Shown: positions 1-5,360, counted from the stretch's first letter. The stretch: 7,640 bases of DNA from Patescibacteria group bacterium (GCA_018899995.1 JAHIHE010000132.1:1-7640); one strand, 5' to 3'. Translations and numbers: made by a program. Notes: generated from the sequence alone by a model not told the origin.

Positions 1-113
1 GGAATATCCAGTAGCCGATTCCTTGTGGTCTAATTCGCGCGAATAGTGGAATAAGTAAAATTCGGCGGCGGCGGAAAAGCGAGGGCGGGCAAAAATTTAG
101 TTTGTGTAAAAGT

Positions 114-808
114 ATGTTTAATCAAAAAATTAAAGAAGCAAAAAATGAGAATGTGGTTTATAGACCAGTTGCTTAATAAGGTTTTAGTTGTTTTTTTGAA
201 AAATCAGTGGCTTAAAATAAGGGTTTTTTGAGATAAAATGCTTCAAAATATTATTAAGCAACTGGTCTTATGTTTTTATTGATGCCTCAAATGTCTGGAA
301 TGCCGTCAAGTCCGAGAAAAAATTCATTGAATATAAGTATCTCAAAGATTATTTTAGAAAAAGTTTTGACGCTGGAAAGGTAGAGATTTTTTATTATGAT
401 GCTTATCCTAAAGACGGCACAAGGGAGTATAATTTAGACGGTAAACATAAATTTTTCACCTATCTTAAAAAGGGATTGGAGTTTACAGTGCGAAAAAAGG
501 AATTAAAAAGAATTTCTGTTATTAGCAAAAATGGTGAATCCATAATAGAAAAGGGCAATATGGATGTGGAAATAACAATTGATGCCTTACATAATATAGA
601 AAAATATAACATTGCTATTCTATTTAGCGGAGATGCTGATTTTTTGGCGTTGGTAAATTATCTGAAAAATAACGGCAAGAAAGTTTATATTTTTTCTTCA
701 AAAAATAATATATCTCACGAATTGAAAACTGGCGGGAATGGTTATTTTGACTTGAGGGATATAAAAGAACTTTGGGGTAAGGATTTAAAATATCGCGCAA
801 GCGGATAA
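114..808 (+). pseudogene. NYN-domain (LabA-like) nuclease gene, interrupted by a MITE-like insertion
   Basis: The gene is in two pieces. The first runs from ATG 114 to the TAT codon at 159-161, then enters the inserted element and stops at TAA 174-176. The second resumes in another frame at GTT 272 and ends at TAA 806-808. Joining 114-161 to 272-808 removes 110 bp and gives one 194-residue protein. It carries the NYN/PIN-like acidic motifs: FIDASN (Asp20), KGNMDV (Asp114) and FSGDADF (Asp137, Asp139). The family (PF01936-type) contains metal-dependent RNases, so an RNA-cleaving role is inferred for the intact form. No ATG, GTG or TTG lies in frame between the element and FIDASN; the first is TTG 476. 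The downstream part alone would therefore lack the first catalytic aspartate. There is no clear ribosome binding site before ATG 114. The gene is inactive unless the element is excised or bypassed. The family call is confident. Confidence 0.85.
162..268. mobile_element. 107-bp MITE-like element with 18-bp perfect terminal inverted repeats
   Basis: The left end AGACCAGTTGCTTAATAA (162-179) is the exact reverse complement of 251-268. TAT lies on both sides (159-161 and 269-271), consistent with a 3-bp target duplication. Four more paired bases (182-185 with 245-248) follow after two mismatches. The interior has no ORF of note and no transposase, so the element must be mobilised in trans if it moves. 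An imperfect direct copy of the left end lies inside at 205-228. Removing the element plus one TAT restores the NYN reading frame exactly, which is strong evidence of a real insertion. I do not recognise the family. Confidence 0.85.
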
Positions 809-838
809 AAACAAAACCACCCTCAATTAAGAGGGTGG
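808..838 (-). terminator. Intrinsic terminator of the putative small RNA
   Basis: On the minus strand, an 8-bp GC-rich stem CCACCCTC/GAGGGTGG (838-831 with 824-817) with a 6-nt loop is followed at once by TTTTGTTTTT. On the plus strand the stem is followed by CCCTGG and has no T tract, so it terminates minus-strand RNA. It begins right at the stop codon of the NYN gene. Confidence 0.75.
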
Positions 839-885
839 CCCTGGGATGTATAACCCTAACGGTTCTATGGAAGAACCGAAAGACA
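808..885 (-). ncRNA. Putative small RNA (about 77 nt), unknown family
   Basis: The minus strand holds a complete short transcription unit. A TTGACA/TATACT promoter (891-918) should start RNA near 884-886. The RNA then forms a hairpin CGGTTC-TTCCATA-GAACCG (878 down to 860), may form a weaker GGG/CCC stem (856-854 with 845-843), and ends in an intrinsic terminator (838-808). No ORF with a ribosome binding site is visible in it. It lies between the NYN gene and fpg, antisense to both, and no minus-strand gene follows, so it is not a leader. It does not match tmRNA, SRP RNA, RNase P RNA or a tRNA that I can recognise. Its function is unknown. Confidence 0.6.
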
Positions 886-890
886 TTATC

Positions 891-918
891 AGTATATCAA
901 GCCATTAAATTTTGTCAA
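891..918 (-). promoter_or_regulatory. Sigma-70-type promoter of the putative small RNA
   Basis: Read on the minus strand, a consensus TTGACA -35 box (918-913) is followed by a 16-bp spacer and TATACT (896-891), one base from the TATAAT consensus. Start of transcription is expected near 884-886. It is one of the two best promoter matches in the window. Confidence 0.65.
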
Positions 919-927
919 GCGTCAATC

Positions 928-936
928 TGTGGATAA
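928..936 (-). promoter_or_regulatory. Perfect DnaA-box sequence TTATCCACA (isolated)
   Basis: The plus strand reads TGTGGATAA, the complement of the consensus DnaA box. It lies 9 bp upstream of the -35 box of the small RNA. I see no second good box and no DUE-like cluster nearby, so this is not evidence of an origin. A 9-mer match in an AT-rich genome can arise by chance. Confidence 0.25.
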
Positions 937-968
937 CTAAAAATTCGCCAAAGAGCAAAAATTTAAAT

Positions 969-987
969 TCCAAGGTGAGACCTTGGA
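969..987. other. Short stem-loop upstream of fpg
   Basis: TCCAAGG (969-975) and CCTTGGA (981-987) form a perfect 7-bp stem with a 5-nt loop, 33 bp before the fpg start. The flanks are A/T-rich without a clean T tract. It could be a weak terminator, an operator or a 5' UTR structure. Confidence 0.35.
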
Positions 988-1020
988 TAAAAATAAAATT
1001 ATTTATTATCTTTATTATTT

Positions 1021-1821
1021 ATGCCGGAATTGCCGGAAGTGGAAACAATAAAAAGGGAATTGGAAAAAGCAATTTTGGGAAAAAAAATCACGGAAGTGCT
1101 CGTGAATAATCCTAAGGTAATCAAAGAGCCGAAAAAGGAAGAGTTTGCAAAGGGACTGAAAAGCGCGACCATAAAAAATATCTTGCGAAAAGGCAAGCTT
1201 TTGATTTTTGAGCTGGCGTCTGGGAAATCGCTGGCAGCGCATCTGAAGATGACAGGCCAGCTTATTTATCCCGGCGACACAAAACAAAGCCGTGTGAGTT
1301 TTAAACTCTCTGACGGCAAATGGCTGGATTTTAACGACAGGCGTTTGATGGGGGAGTTGCGACTGCTGACTGACTGGCGCGCCTTGAAATTCGTCAAGGA
1401 ATTGGGCCCGGAGCCGTTTGATTTGGAAGAAAGGCAGTTTAAAAAAATGTTAGCCGGCAAAAAAGCCAGGATAAAGCCGCTGATAATGGATCAGACATTT
1501 ATTTCCGGCATGGGCAATTTGTACGCCGCGGAAGCGCTTTTTAAGGCAAAAATAAATCCCTTGCGGTCGGCTTTTTCTTTATCGGATAAAGAAAAAAACG
1601 CGTTGCTCGCGGCAATAAAAAGCATATTAAAAAACGCGATTAAGCAAGGAGGTTCTTCCGTGGACAAATATGTGCAATTAAGCGGCAAACCCGGAGGATA
1701 TGTAAGGTATCTCAAAGTATATTACCGCGCTGGCAAGCCCTGTTATGTTTGCGGTATGCCAATTGAACGAATTGCTTTAGCGGGCAGAGGAACTTATTAT
1801 TGCCCCAAATGCCAAAAGTAA
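1021..1821 (+). CDS. mutM: Formamidopyrimidine-DNA glycosylase (Fpg/MutM)
   Basis: This is a bifunctional base-excision repair enzyme that removes 8-oxoguanine and FaPy lesions and nicks the abasic site. At 266 residues it is full length. The start is fixed by the N-terminal MPELPEVET, because Pro2 becomes the catalytic nucleophile and Glu3 is also catalytic. Other family features are RKGKL with Lys59 (E. coli Lys57), HLKMTGQL with Met77, the H2TH region around QTFISGMGNLYAAEAL (residues 158-173, Asn166), and a C-terminal zinc finger C241-x2-C244-x16-C261-x2-C264 with Arg256. In the DNA wedge, the E. coli DPRRFG loop reads DRRLMG here: Arg108 is kept and the usual Phe is Met110. There is no Shine-Dalgarno site; the 5' flank is A/T-rich. 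It leads the plus-strand gene run, and the next gene starts 5 bp after its stop. Confidence 0.97.
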   Translation: MPELPEVETIKRELEKAILGKKITEVLVNNPKVIKEPKKEEFAKGLKSATIKNILRKGKLLIFELASGKSLAAHLKMTGQLIYPGDTKQSRVSFKLSDGKWLDFNDRRLMGELRLLTDWRALKFVKELGPEPFDLEERQFKKMLAGKKARIKPLIMDQTFISGMGNLYAAEALFKAKINPLRSAFSLSDKEKNALLAAIKSILKNAIKQGGSSVDKYVQLSGKPGGYVRYLKVYYRAGKPCYVCGMPIERIALAGRGTYYCPKCQK

Positions 1822-1826
1822 AATAT

Positions 1827-2420
1827 ATGAAATTTTTCAAAGGCGCAAAAGAATATTTATCGGCAATAAGATATTATATAATTTTTTCAGCCCTGATTTT
1901 CTTTTTTGCGGCTTACTTCGGATATACTCTGATCGAAAACTCGCCGGAACAGGCCAAAAATATTCTGGAAGAATTCAGGAAAATATCCGAGCCGATAAAA
2001 AATATCGCGCCGCTTGAACTTTTCCTGTTCATTTTCCTAAAAAACTCTGTCGCGGTTTTAATCGCGATTTTATTCGGGGCGGTTTTGGGGCTTGCGCCGT
2101 TTTTCGCGGTTTTTGCCAACGGAATAATTTTAGGCGTTTTTGCGTACGCGTTTCTGCAAAAATTTTCTTTGCCGATATTCCTTGCCGGCATTTTGCCGCA
2201 CGGGGTCATTGAAATACCGGTTTTATTTTTTGCCGCGGCAAGCGGATTTCGCCTCTGGCGGGCGGCTTTCCGGCGAATCGTTTTTAACGAGAAAAAATTC
2301 TCACAAGAATTCAGCCGGGCTATGAATTTTTTCTTTAACACCCTTTTGCCACTGCTTTTAATCGCCGCTTTTATTGAAACATTCGTCACTTCCAGATTTT
2401 TGGCATTGCTTTCGCGCTAA
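1827..2420 (+). CDS. SpoIIM-family (stage II sporulation protein M-like, DUF95) membrane protein
   Basis: This is a 197-residue integral membrane protein with about five hydrophobic segments (roughly residues 15-36, 64-86, 88-110, 115-140 and 170-190). The family pattern is clear: FGAVLGLAP followed by FANGIILG (Asn98-Gly99), then LPHGVIEIP (123-131) with an Ala-rich helix, and a C-terminal AAFIETFVTSR. In Bacillus, SpoIIM works with SpoIID and SpoIIP in peptidoglycan remodelling during engulfment. Homologues in non-sporulating bacteria and archaea have no settled role, so I give none here. I chose ATG 1827 (MKFFKG), 5 bp after the fpg stop. ATG 1809 is in frame and would overlap fpg by 13 bp. 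Neither start has a ribosome binding site. Co-transcription with fpg is likely. Confidence 0.85.
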   Translation: MKFFKGAKEYLSAIRYYIIFSALIFFFAAYFGYTLIENSPEQAKNILEEFRKISEPIKNIAPLELFLFIFLKNSVAVLIAILFGAVLGLAPFFAVFANGIILGVFAYAFLQKFSLPIFLAGILPHGVIEIPVLFFAAASGFRLWRAAFRRIVFNEKKFSQEFSRAMNFFFNTLLPLLLIAAFIETFVTSRFLALLSR

Positions 2421-2487
2421 TTGGATATTTGCCGAAATTCGCGTTTAGGAGTAAAATTAAAGACAAAATACATAAAATAAAGAAATT

Positions 2488-2904
2488 ATGGCAAACGCTT
2501 TTTACGAAAAACTTGTCGGCGCAATTTTGCTTTTGGCCGGATTGGCGATTATCGGCTACGGCATATCATTCGCTTCAGGAATATTTTTAAACGGAAAAAA
2601 TCCGCCGGAAATTTTTTCGCCTTTGGCGGACCCGCCGAAGGCGGGCAATCCCACTATTAATTCTGCCTTGCCCAAAAATCTTAATGAAATCAATCCGGAT
2701 GATTTGCAAAAAATGATTATGGATAATGTGCTTGGCTCTGGCGCGCTTAGCTCCGTAATCCCGCCGGAAATGTTCAATTATCTCCCCAAAATGCTGAATT
2801 TATCAGCCCTGGGAATATTTCTGTGGATTTTGATTATCGCCGGCGCAAAAGTTTCTTCGCTGGGAATTGTTTTGATAAAAACAAGCAGCAATATAAAGAT
2901 ATAA
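2488..2904 (+). CDS. Hypothetical protein with two membrane helices
   Basis: This is a 138-residue protein of unknown function. Residues 8-33 form a hydrophobic helix, residues 34-104 a mostly polar stretch with several Pro/Asn/Asp, and residues 105-130 a second helix ending in VSSLGIVLIK. The topology is probably a membrane hairpin with the middle exposed on one side. Codons for residues 44-52 lie in a GC-rich palindrome (2618-2643), so the SPLADPPKA segment may be an inserted repeat and not part of the original fold. An AGGAG at 2447-2451 is too far from ATG 2488 to act as its ribosome binding site. Its stop codon is 4 bp before the ancestral ATG of the exonuclease gene, so the two were once tightly coupled. 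I recognise no family. Confidence 0.7.
   Translation: MANAFYEKLVGAILLLAGLAIIGYGISFASGIFLNGKNPPEIFSPLADPPKAGNPTINSALPKNLNEINPDDLQKMIMDNVLGSGALSSVIPPEMFNYLPKMLNLSALGIFLWILIIAGAKVSSLGIVLIKTSSNIKI
2618..2643. repeat. GC-rich palindrome inside a coding region
   Basis: CGCCTTTGGCGG (2618-2629) pairs with CCGCCGAAGGCG (2632-2643) around a 2-nt AC centre, with one G-T wobble in 12 pairs. A second fold, CCCGCC-GAA-GGCGGG (2631-2645), overlaps it. It stands out in base composition from the AT-rich gene and is read in frame as SPLADPPKA. From memory, such in-frame palindromes recur in CPR genomes. Confidence 0.55.
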
Positions 2905-2908
2905 GGAT

Positions 2909-2974
2909 ATGAACCCCGTTAGAAATTCCAAACTTAATGGGATAATAATAAGAAACGATTATGGGAACGAGTAA
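2909..2974 (+). CDS. Residual 21-codon upstream ORF from the ancestral exonuclease start
   Basis: ATG 2909 follows an AAGGA at 2903-2907 and appears to be the original exonuclease start. It now reads into the inserted element, giving a short peptide that begins MNPVRNSKLNG and stops at TAA 2972-2974. That stop lies 11 bp past the new ATG 2961 in another frame. If translated, it could deliver ribosomes to ATG 2961 or GTG 2994 by reinitiation. It is a leftover of insertion, not a conserved gene in its own right. Confidence 0.35.
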   Translation: MNPVRNSKLNGIIIRNDYGNE

Positions 2975-2995
2975 ATACAACATTTCTAACGGGGT
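2913..2995. mobile_element. 83-bp MITE-like element (NPVRNS...NISNGV type) at the exonuclease start
   Basis: ACCCCGTTAGAAAT (2913-2926) is the exact reverse complement of ATTTCTAACGGGGT (2982-2995). GA flanks both sides (2911-2912 and 2996-2997), suggesting a 2-bp target duplication. Removing the element plus one GA rebuilds AAGGATATGAATAGAATT, in which ATG leads straight into MNRIIFDIET of the exonuclease. No transposase is encoded. I recall the peptides NPVRNSKLNG and ISNGV as recurrent in Parcubacteria annotations, which fits a dispersed family. A REP-type tyrosine transposase acting in trans is possible but not shown here. Confidence 0.8.
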
Positions 2996-3662
2996 GAATA
3001 GAATTATTTTTGACATTGAGACCGTTGGAACTGATTTTGAAAAAATGGATAAGGACTCGCAAGAGTATCTTCTAAAGTATTCGGAGACGCCGGAAAGCCG
3101 CCAGGAAACAAAAGAGAAGATGAGCTTTTGGCCGCTTACCGCCCAAGGCGTTGCCATAGCAGTGTTGAATCCGGATACGGACAAAGGCGCGGTTTATTTT
3201 CAGTCCGGCGATAAAAAAATAGAGCCGTTTGAAGAAAATAATATCAAGTTTGTTTCCGGAACGGAAAAAGAAATACTTGAAAATTTTTGGAAAGCAGTCG
3301 CTTCGTATGACCAGTTTATTACCTTTAACGGCAGGGGGTTTGACGCTCCTTTTTTAACTATTCGCTCCGCGATAAATAAAATCGTACCGACTAAAAATTT
3401 GATGCCGCCGCGATACAGCGCCAATATTCACATTGATTTGATGGATCAGCTGACTTTCTACGGCGCCACGCGAAAATTTAATCTGGATTTTTACGCAAAA
3501 TCATTTGGAATAAATAGCCCGAAAAGCGGGGGGATAAAAGGTTCCGATGTGGGGCGGCTTTATAAAGAGAAAAAATATTTGGATATCGCCAGATATTGTC
3601 TGGGCGATGTTGTCGCCACGAAGAAATTATACGAGGTTTGGAGGGACTATATTAACATATAA
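2961..3662 (+). CDS. PolB-like 3'-5' exonuclease (DnaQ fold)
   Basis: This is a predicted DEDDy exonuclease of the DNA polymerase B-like family (PF10108 type). It probably removes nucleotides from DNA 3' ends in repair or proofreading; the true substrate is unknown. Exo I is DIET (Asp18, Glu20), Exo II is FNGRGFDAPF (Asn123, Asp128), HIDLMD follows with Asp159, and Exo III is Y212-C-L-G-D216. There is no polymerase domain, so this is the stand-alone form (233 residues from ATG 2961). The first 12 residues (MGTSKYNISNGV) come from the inserted element. GTG 2994 would give MNRIIFDIET, exactly the pre-insertion protein of 222 residues, and may be the start in use. The gene sits between a small membrane protein and ino1. 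Confidence 0.9.
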   Translation: MGTSKYNISNGVNRIIFDIETVGTDFEKMDKDSQEYLLKYSETPESRQETKEKMSFWPLTAQGVAIAVLNPDTDKGAVYFQSGDKKIEPFEENNIKFVSGTEKEILENFWKAVASYDQFITFNGRGFDAPFLTIRSAINKIVPTKNLMPPRYSANIHIDLMDQLTFYGATRKFNLDFYAKSFGINSPKSGGIKGSDVGRLYKEKKYLDIARYCLGDVVATKKLYEVWRDYINI

Positions 3663-3687
3663 AAATTAAATTTTTTCTAAATTCGCT

Positions 3688-4779
3688 ATGGCAAAAACAA
3701 AAAGGCAAAAGGAAATAAGAATCGCGATTGCCGGAGTGGGCAATTGCGCCAGTTCGCTGGTTCAAGGGATAGAATATTATAAAAAAAATAATAGCGCCTT
3801 AGGATTGATGCACCCGGAACTGGGAGGTTATAAAGTATCCGACATAAAGGTCGTAGCGGCTTTTGATGTTAATAAGGATAAAGTCGGAAAAGATGTCTCA
3901 AAAGCGATATTTGACCCCAATACTATTAATACCGTAAAAATCGCCGATGTCCCTTATCTTGGAGTAAAGGTGATGAAAGCGCCGGTAATGGACGGAGTCG
4001 GAGAATATCTCGGAACTAAAGTAAAAGTTTCGGATAAAAATGATGTTGATGTGGTAAAAGAACTTAAAAAAAGCGGAGTGGAAATTCTTATAAATTATCT
4101 TCCGGTTGGCAGTTATACCGCGAGCCGATTTTATGCGGATGTGGCGATTAAAGCCATGTGCGCTTTTATTAATTTTATTCCGGAATTCATAGCTTCTGAC
4201 GCGGGCTGGATAAAAAAGTTTGAACAAGCCGGACTGCCAATAATCGGCGATGACAATAAGGGGCAATTGGGGGCTTCTATATTAAGCCGGGTTTTGGTAA
4301 ATCTTTTTAAAGATCGCGGCGGAAAAATTGAACGGATGTATCAGCTTAATTTCGGCGGAAATACCGATTTTCTTAATTTGCTTGAACATTCGCGCTTAAA
4401 ATCCAAGCGCATAAGCAAAACTGAAACCGTCCAAAGCCAGATGTCTGAAAGATTGCGGGACGACAGTATACATATCGGTCCCAGCGATTATGTTCCTTGG
4501 CTCAAAAGCAGAAAAATTGCCAATATCCGCATAGAAGGAAAAACCTTCGGAGATATTCCGATTTACATTGATCTGAAACTGGATGTGGAAGATAAATCTG
4601 TGGCTACCGGCGTGGCAGTAGATGCGATTAGGTGCGCAAAATTAGCCCTTAACCGAGGCATCAGCGGGGTTTTGGAGTCGCCAAGCGCTTATTTTATGAA
4701 ATTTCCCGCAAAACAGTATCCGGATTGGCAAGCCCGTCAAATGCTTGAGGAGTTTATCGCTGGCAAACGCGAAAGGTAA
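3688..4779 (+). CDS. ino1: Myo-inositol-1-phosphate synthase (inositol-3-phosphate synthase)
   Basis: This enzyme converts glucose-6-phosphate to inositol phosphate in the cytoplasm using NAD, the first step towards inositol lipids or compatible solutes. The 363-residue length fits the short archaeal/actinobacterial type. Visible family blocks are the Rossmann GVGNCASSLVQG (16-27), FINFIPEFIAS (160-170), GLPIIGDDNKGQLGASI (182-198), NFGGNTDFLNLLEHSRLKSK (221-240) with ISKTETVQSQ after it, HIGPSDYVPWL (262-272) and EGKTFGDIP (283-291). It differs from the common form in two places: the usual GDDIKSQ reads GDDNKGQ, and the usual DSPNSAG reads DKSVATG near residues 302-308. Lys191 and the SKRISK lysines are kept, so activity is likely. 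It starts 25 bp after the exonuclease stop, with no ribosome binding site. No inositol monophosphatase or CDP-alcohol transferase is in view. Confidence 0.95.
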   Translation: MAKTKRQKEIRIAIAGVGNCASSLVQGIEYYKKNNSALGLMHPELGGYKVSDIKVVAAFDVNKDKVGKDVSKAIFDPNTINTVKIADVPYLGVKVMKAPVMDGVGEYLGTKVKVSDKNDVDVVKELKKSGVEILINYLPVGSYTASRFYADVAIKAMCAFINFIPEFIASDAGWIKKFEQAGLPIIGDDNKGQLGASILSRVLVNLFKDRGGKIERMYQLNFGGNTDFLNLLEHSRLKSKRISKTETVQSQMSERLRDDSIHIGPSDYVPWLKSRKIANIRIEGKTFGDIPIYIDLKLDVEDKSVATGVAVDAIRCAKLALNRGISGVLESPSAYFMKFPAKQYPDWQARQMLEEFIAGKRER

Positions 4780-4792
4780 TTTTTAAAACCGC

Positions 4793-5038
4793 ATGAGCAA
4801 ACCAAAAGATGATTTTAAGCTGGCGTACGCGATATCGCTGGTGGGGCAGCTGGGTTTTTATATTGTTGTACCTTTAATCATTTCAATTTTAGCCGGAAGA
4901 TATTTTGACAAAAAAATATTCTCCGGCGAATATATCCTAACCTTGATTTTTCCGCTTTTAGCCGGAATTTTTTCAATCTGGCAGATTTATAAATTGATTT
5001 TGCCGCTGATGGAAGATAACGGCAAAGGAAAAGAGTAA
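4793..5038 (+). CDS. AtpI-like small membrane protein (F0F1-ATPase assembly/Mg2+ channel family)
   Basis: This is an 81-residue protein with two membrane helices (about 12-36 and 47-71) joined by a polar turn containing GRYFDKK (35-41). That matches the AtpI/ATPase_gene1 pattern of helix, G-x-x-x-D, helix. Family members usually lie at the head of atp operons and help assemble the c-ring or move Mg2+. Here it closes the plus-strand run, 13 bp after ino1, and no ATP synthase gene follows, because the next gene is convergent and only 2 bp away. Its role apart from an atp operon is therefore uncertain. The short length and sequence drift limit confidence. Confidence 0.65.
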   Translation: MSKPKDDFKLAYAISLVGQLGFYIVVPLIISILAGRYFDKKIFSGEYILTLIFPLLAGIFSIWQIYKLILPLMEDNGKGKE

Positions 5039-5040
5039 TT

Positions 5041-5319
5041 TCAGCGCCAGATAATTTTCCGCATAAATTCCCGGTATAAATACAAAAACCTTTTAATCGG
5101 ATGCTTGCTTGTTTTGCTGTCGGAAAACCACTCCCTTGCCTGCTGTTCGCCCACCGTTTTGATAATTTTGGCGTATAGCGCGAAACTTCCGCCAAAATAT
5201 ATTTGCATTTCATCCGCCAGCTGATGCAGCCCGCTCGGGCTGACCCGCCTGTCCGGCTGGCAGGTTTTTTTTCTTTTATGGTTGAATTTTATTTTTTCAA
5301 GACCCGCTTTTTTGAACAT
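5041..5319 (-). CDS. Small hypothetical protein with an in-frame palindrome insertion
   Basis: This is a 92-residue basic protein of unknown function. The C-terminal half (about residues 33-90) reads like a compact helical domain with a pattern ALYAKIIKTVGEQQAREWF, then SKTSKHPIKRFLYLYREF. I recall similar GEQ-A-x-x-W...S-x-x-P segments in short CPR proteins but cannot name a family. Codons for residues 20-31 (CQPDRRVSPSGL) lie in two GC-rich palindromes (5227-5264) and look like inserted repeat DNA, preceded by a KRKK stretch from an A-rich tract. ATG 5319 has a GGAG at 5330-5333, 10 bp upstream, which supports this start. It is convergent with the AtpI-like gene, 2 bp apart. Confidence 0.65.
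   Translation of the reverse strand: MFKKAGLEKIKFNHKRKKTCQPDRRVSPSGLHQLADEMQIYFGGSFALYAKIIKTVGEQQAREWFSDSKTSKHPIKRFLYLYREFMRKIIWR
5227..5264. repeat. Two adjacent GC-rich palindromes in a coding region
   Basis: CAGCCCG-CT-CGGGCTG (5227-5242) is a perfect 7-bp dyad. CCTGTC (5248-5253) pairs with GGCAGG (5259-5264) around a 5-nt loop, with one G-T pair, inside a larger imperfect palindrome from 5244. They interrupt an otherwise AT-rich gene and are read in frame on the minus strand. Confidence 0.55.
5248..5272 (+). terminator. Terminator-like hairpin with T8 on the plus strand
   Basis: The stem CCTGTC/GGCAGG with a 5-nt loop is followed by eight T residues (5265-5272), the form of an intrinsic terminator for plus-strand RNA. 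It lies about 210 bp past the AtpI-like gene, inside the convergent minus-strand gene. It could end transcripts from the plus-strand run. Confidence 0.45.
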
Positions 5320-5342
5320 ATTTTTATGTCTCCGCCTTCATT

Positions 5343-5360
5343 TTATCACTAATCTGATAA
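5343..5360. promoter_or_regulatory. Inverted repeat TTATCA-N6-TGATAA upstream of the small minus-strand gene
   Basis: Perfect 6-bp half sites with a 6-bp gap lie 24 bp upstream of ATG 5319 on the minus strand. The layout resembles an operator over the promoter of that gene. The sequence is AT-rich, so chance is possible. Confidence 0.3.

Noticed and set aside
33..44. 12-bp palindrome ATTCGCGCGAAT
   Set aside because: It is isolated and short, with no partner repeat or promoter near it.
2..46. Short open frame ending in TAG at 44-46, reading EYPVADSLWSNSRE, as the end of an upstream gene
   Set aside because: Only 14 residues are visible and I recognise no family; the composition of 1-113 is mixed and gives no support.
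476..808. TTG-started 110-residue ORF as an independent gene
   Set aside because: It is the C-terminal part of the split NYN gene; starting there drops the first catalytic aspartate.
928..990. Replication origin based on the DnaA box
   Set aside because: There is a single perfect box only; 982-990 is two mismatches away, and no dnaA, dnaN or unwinding element is in view.
912..1109. 65-codon plus-strand ORF upstream of and overlapping fpg
   Set aside because: It overlaps the clear fpg start, has no start context, and is low-complexity Lys/Asn-rich.
1913..2389. 158-codon minus-strand ORF opposite the SpoIIM-like gene
   Set aside because: It is a mirror of a membrane-protein gene, rich in Lys/Ala/Asn without motifs; the plus-strand product has clear family features.
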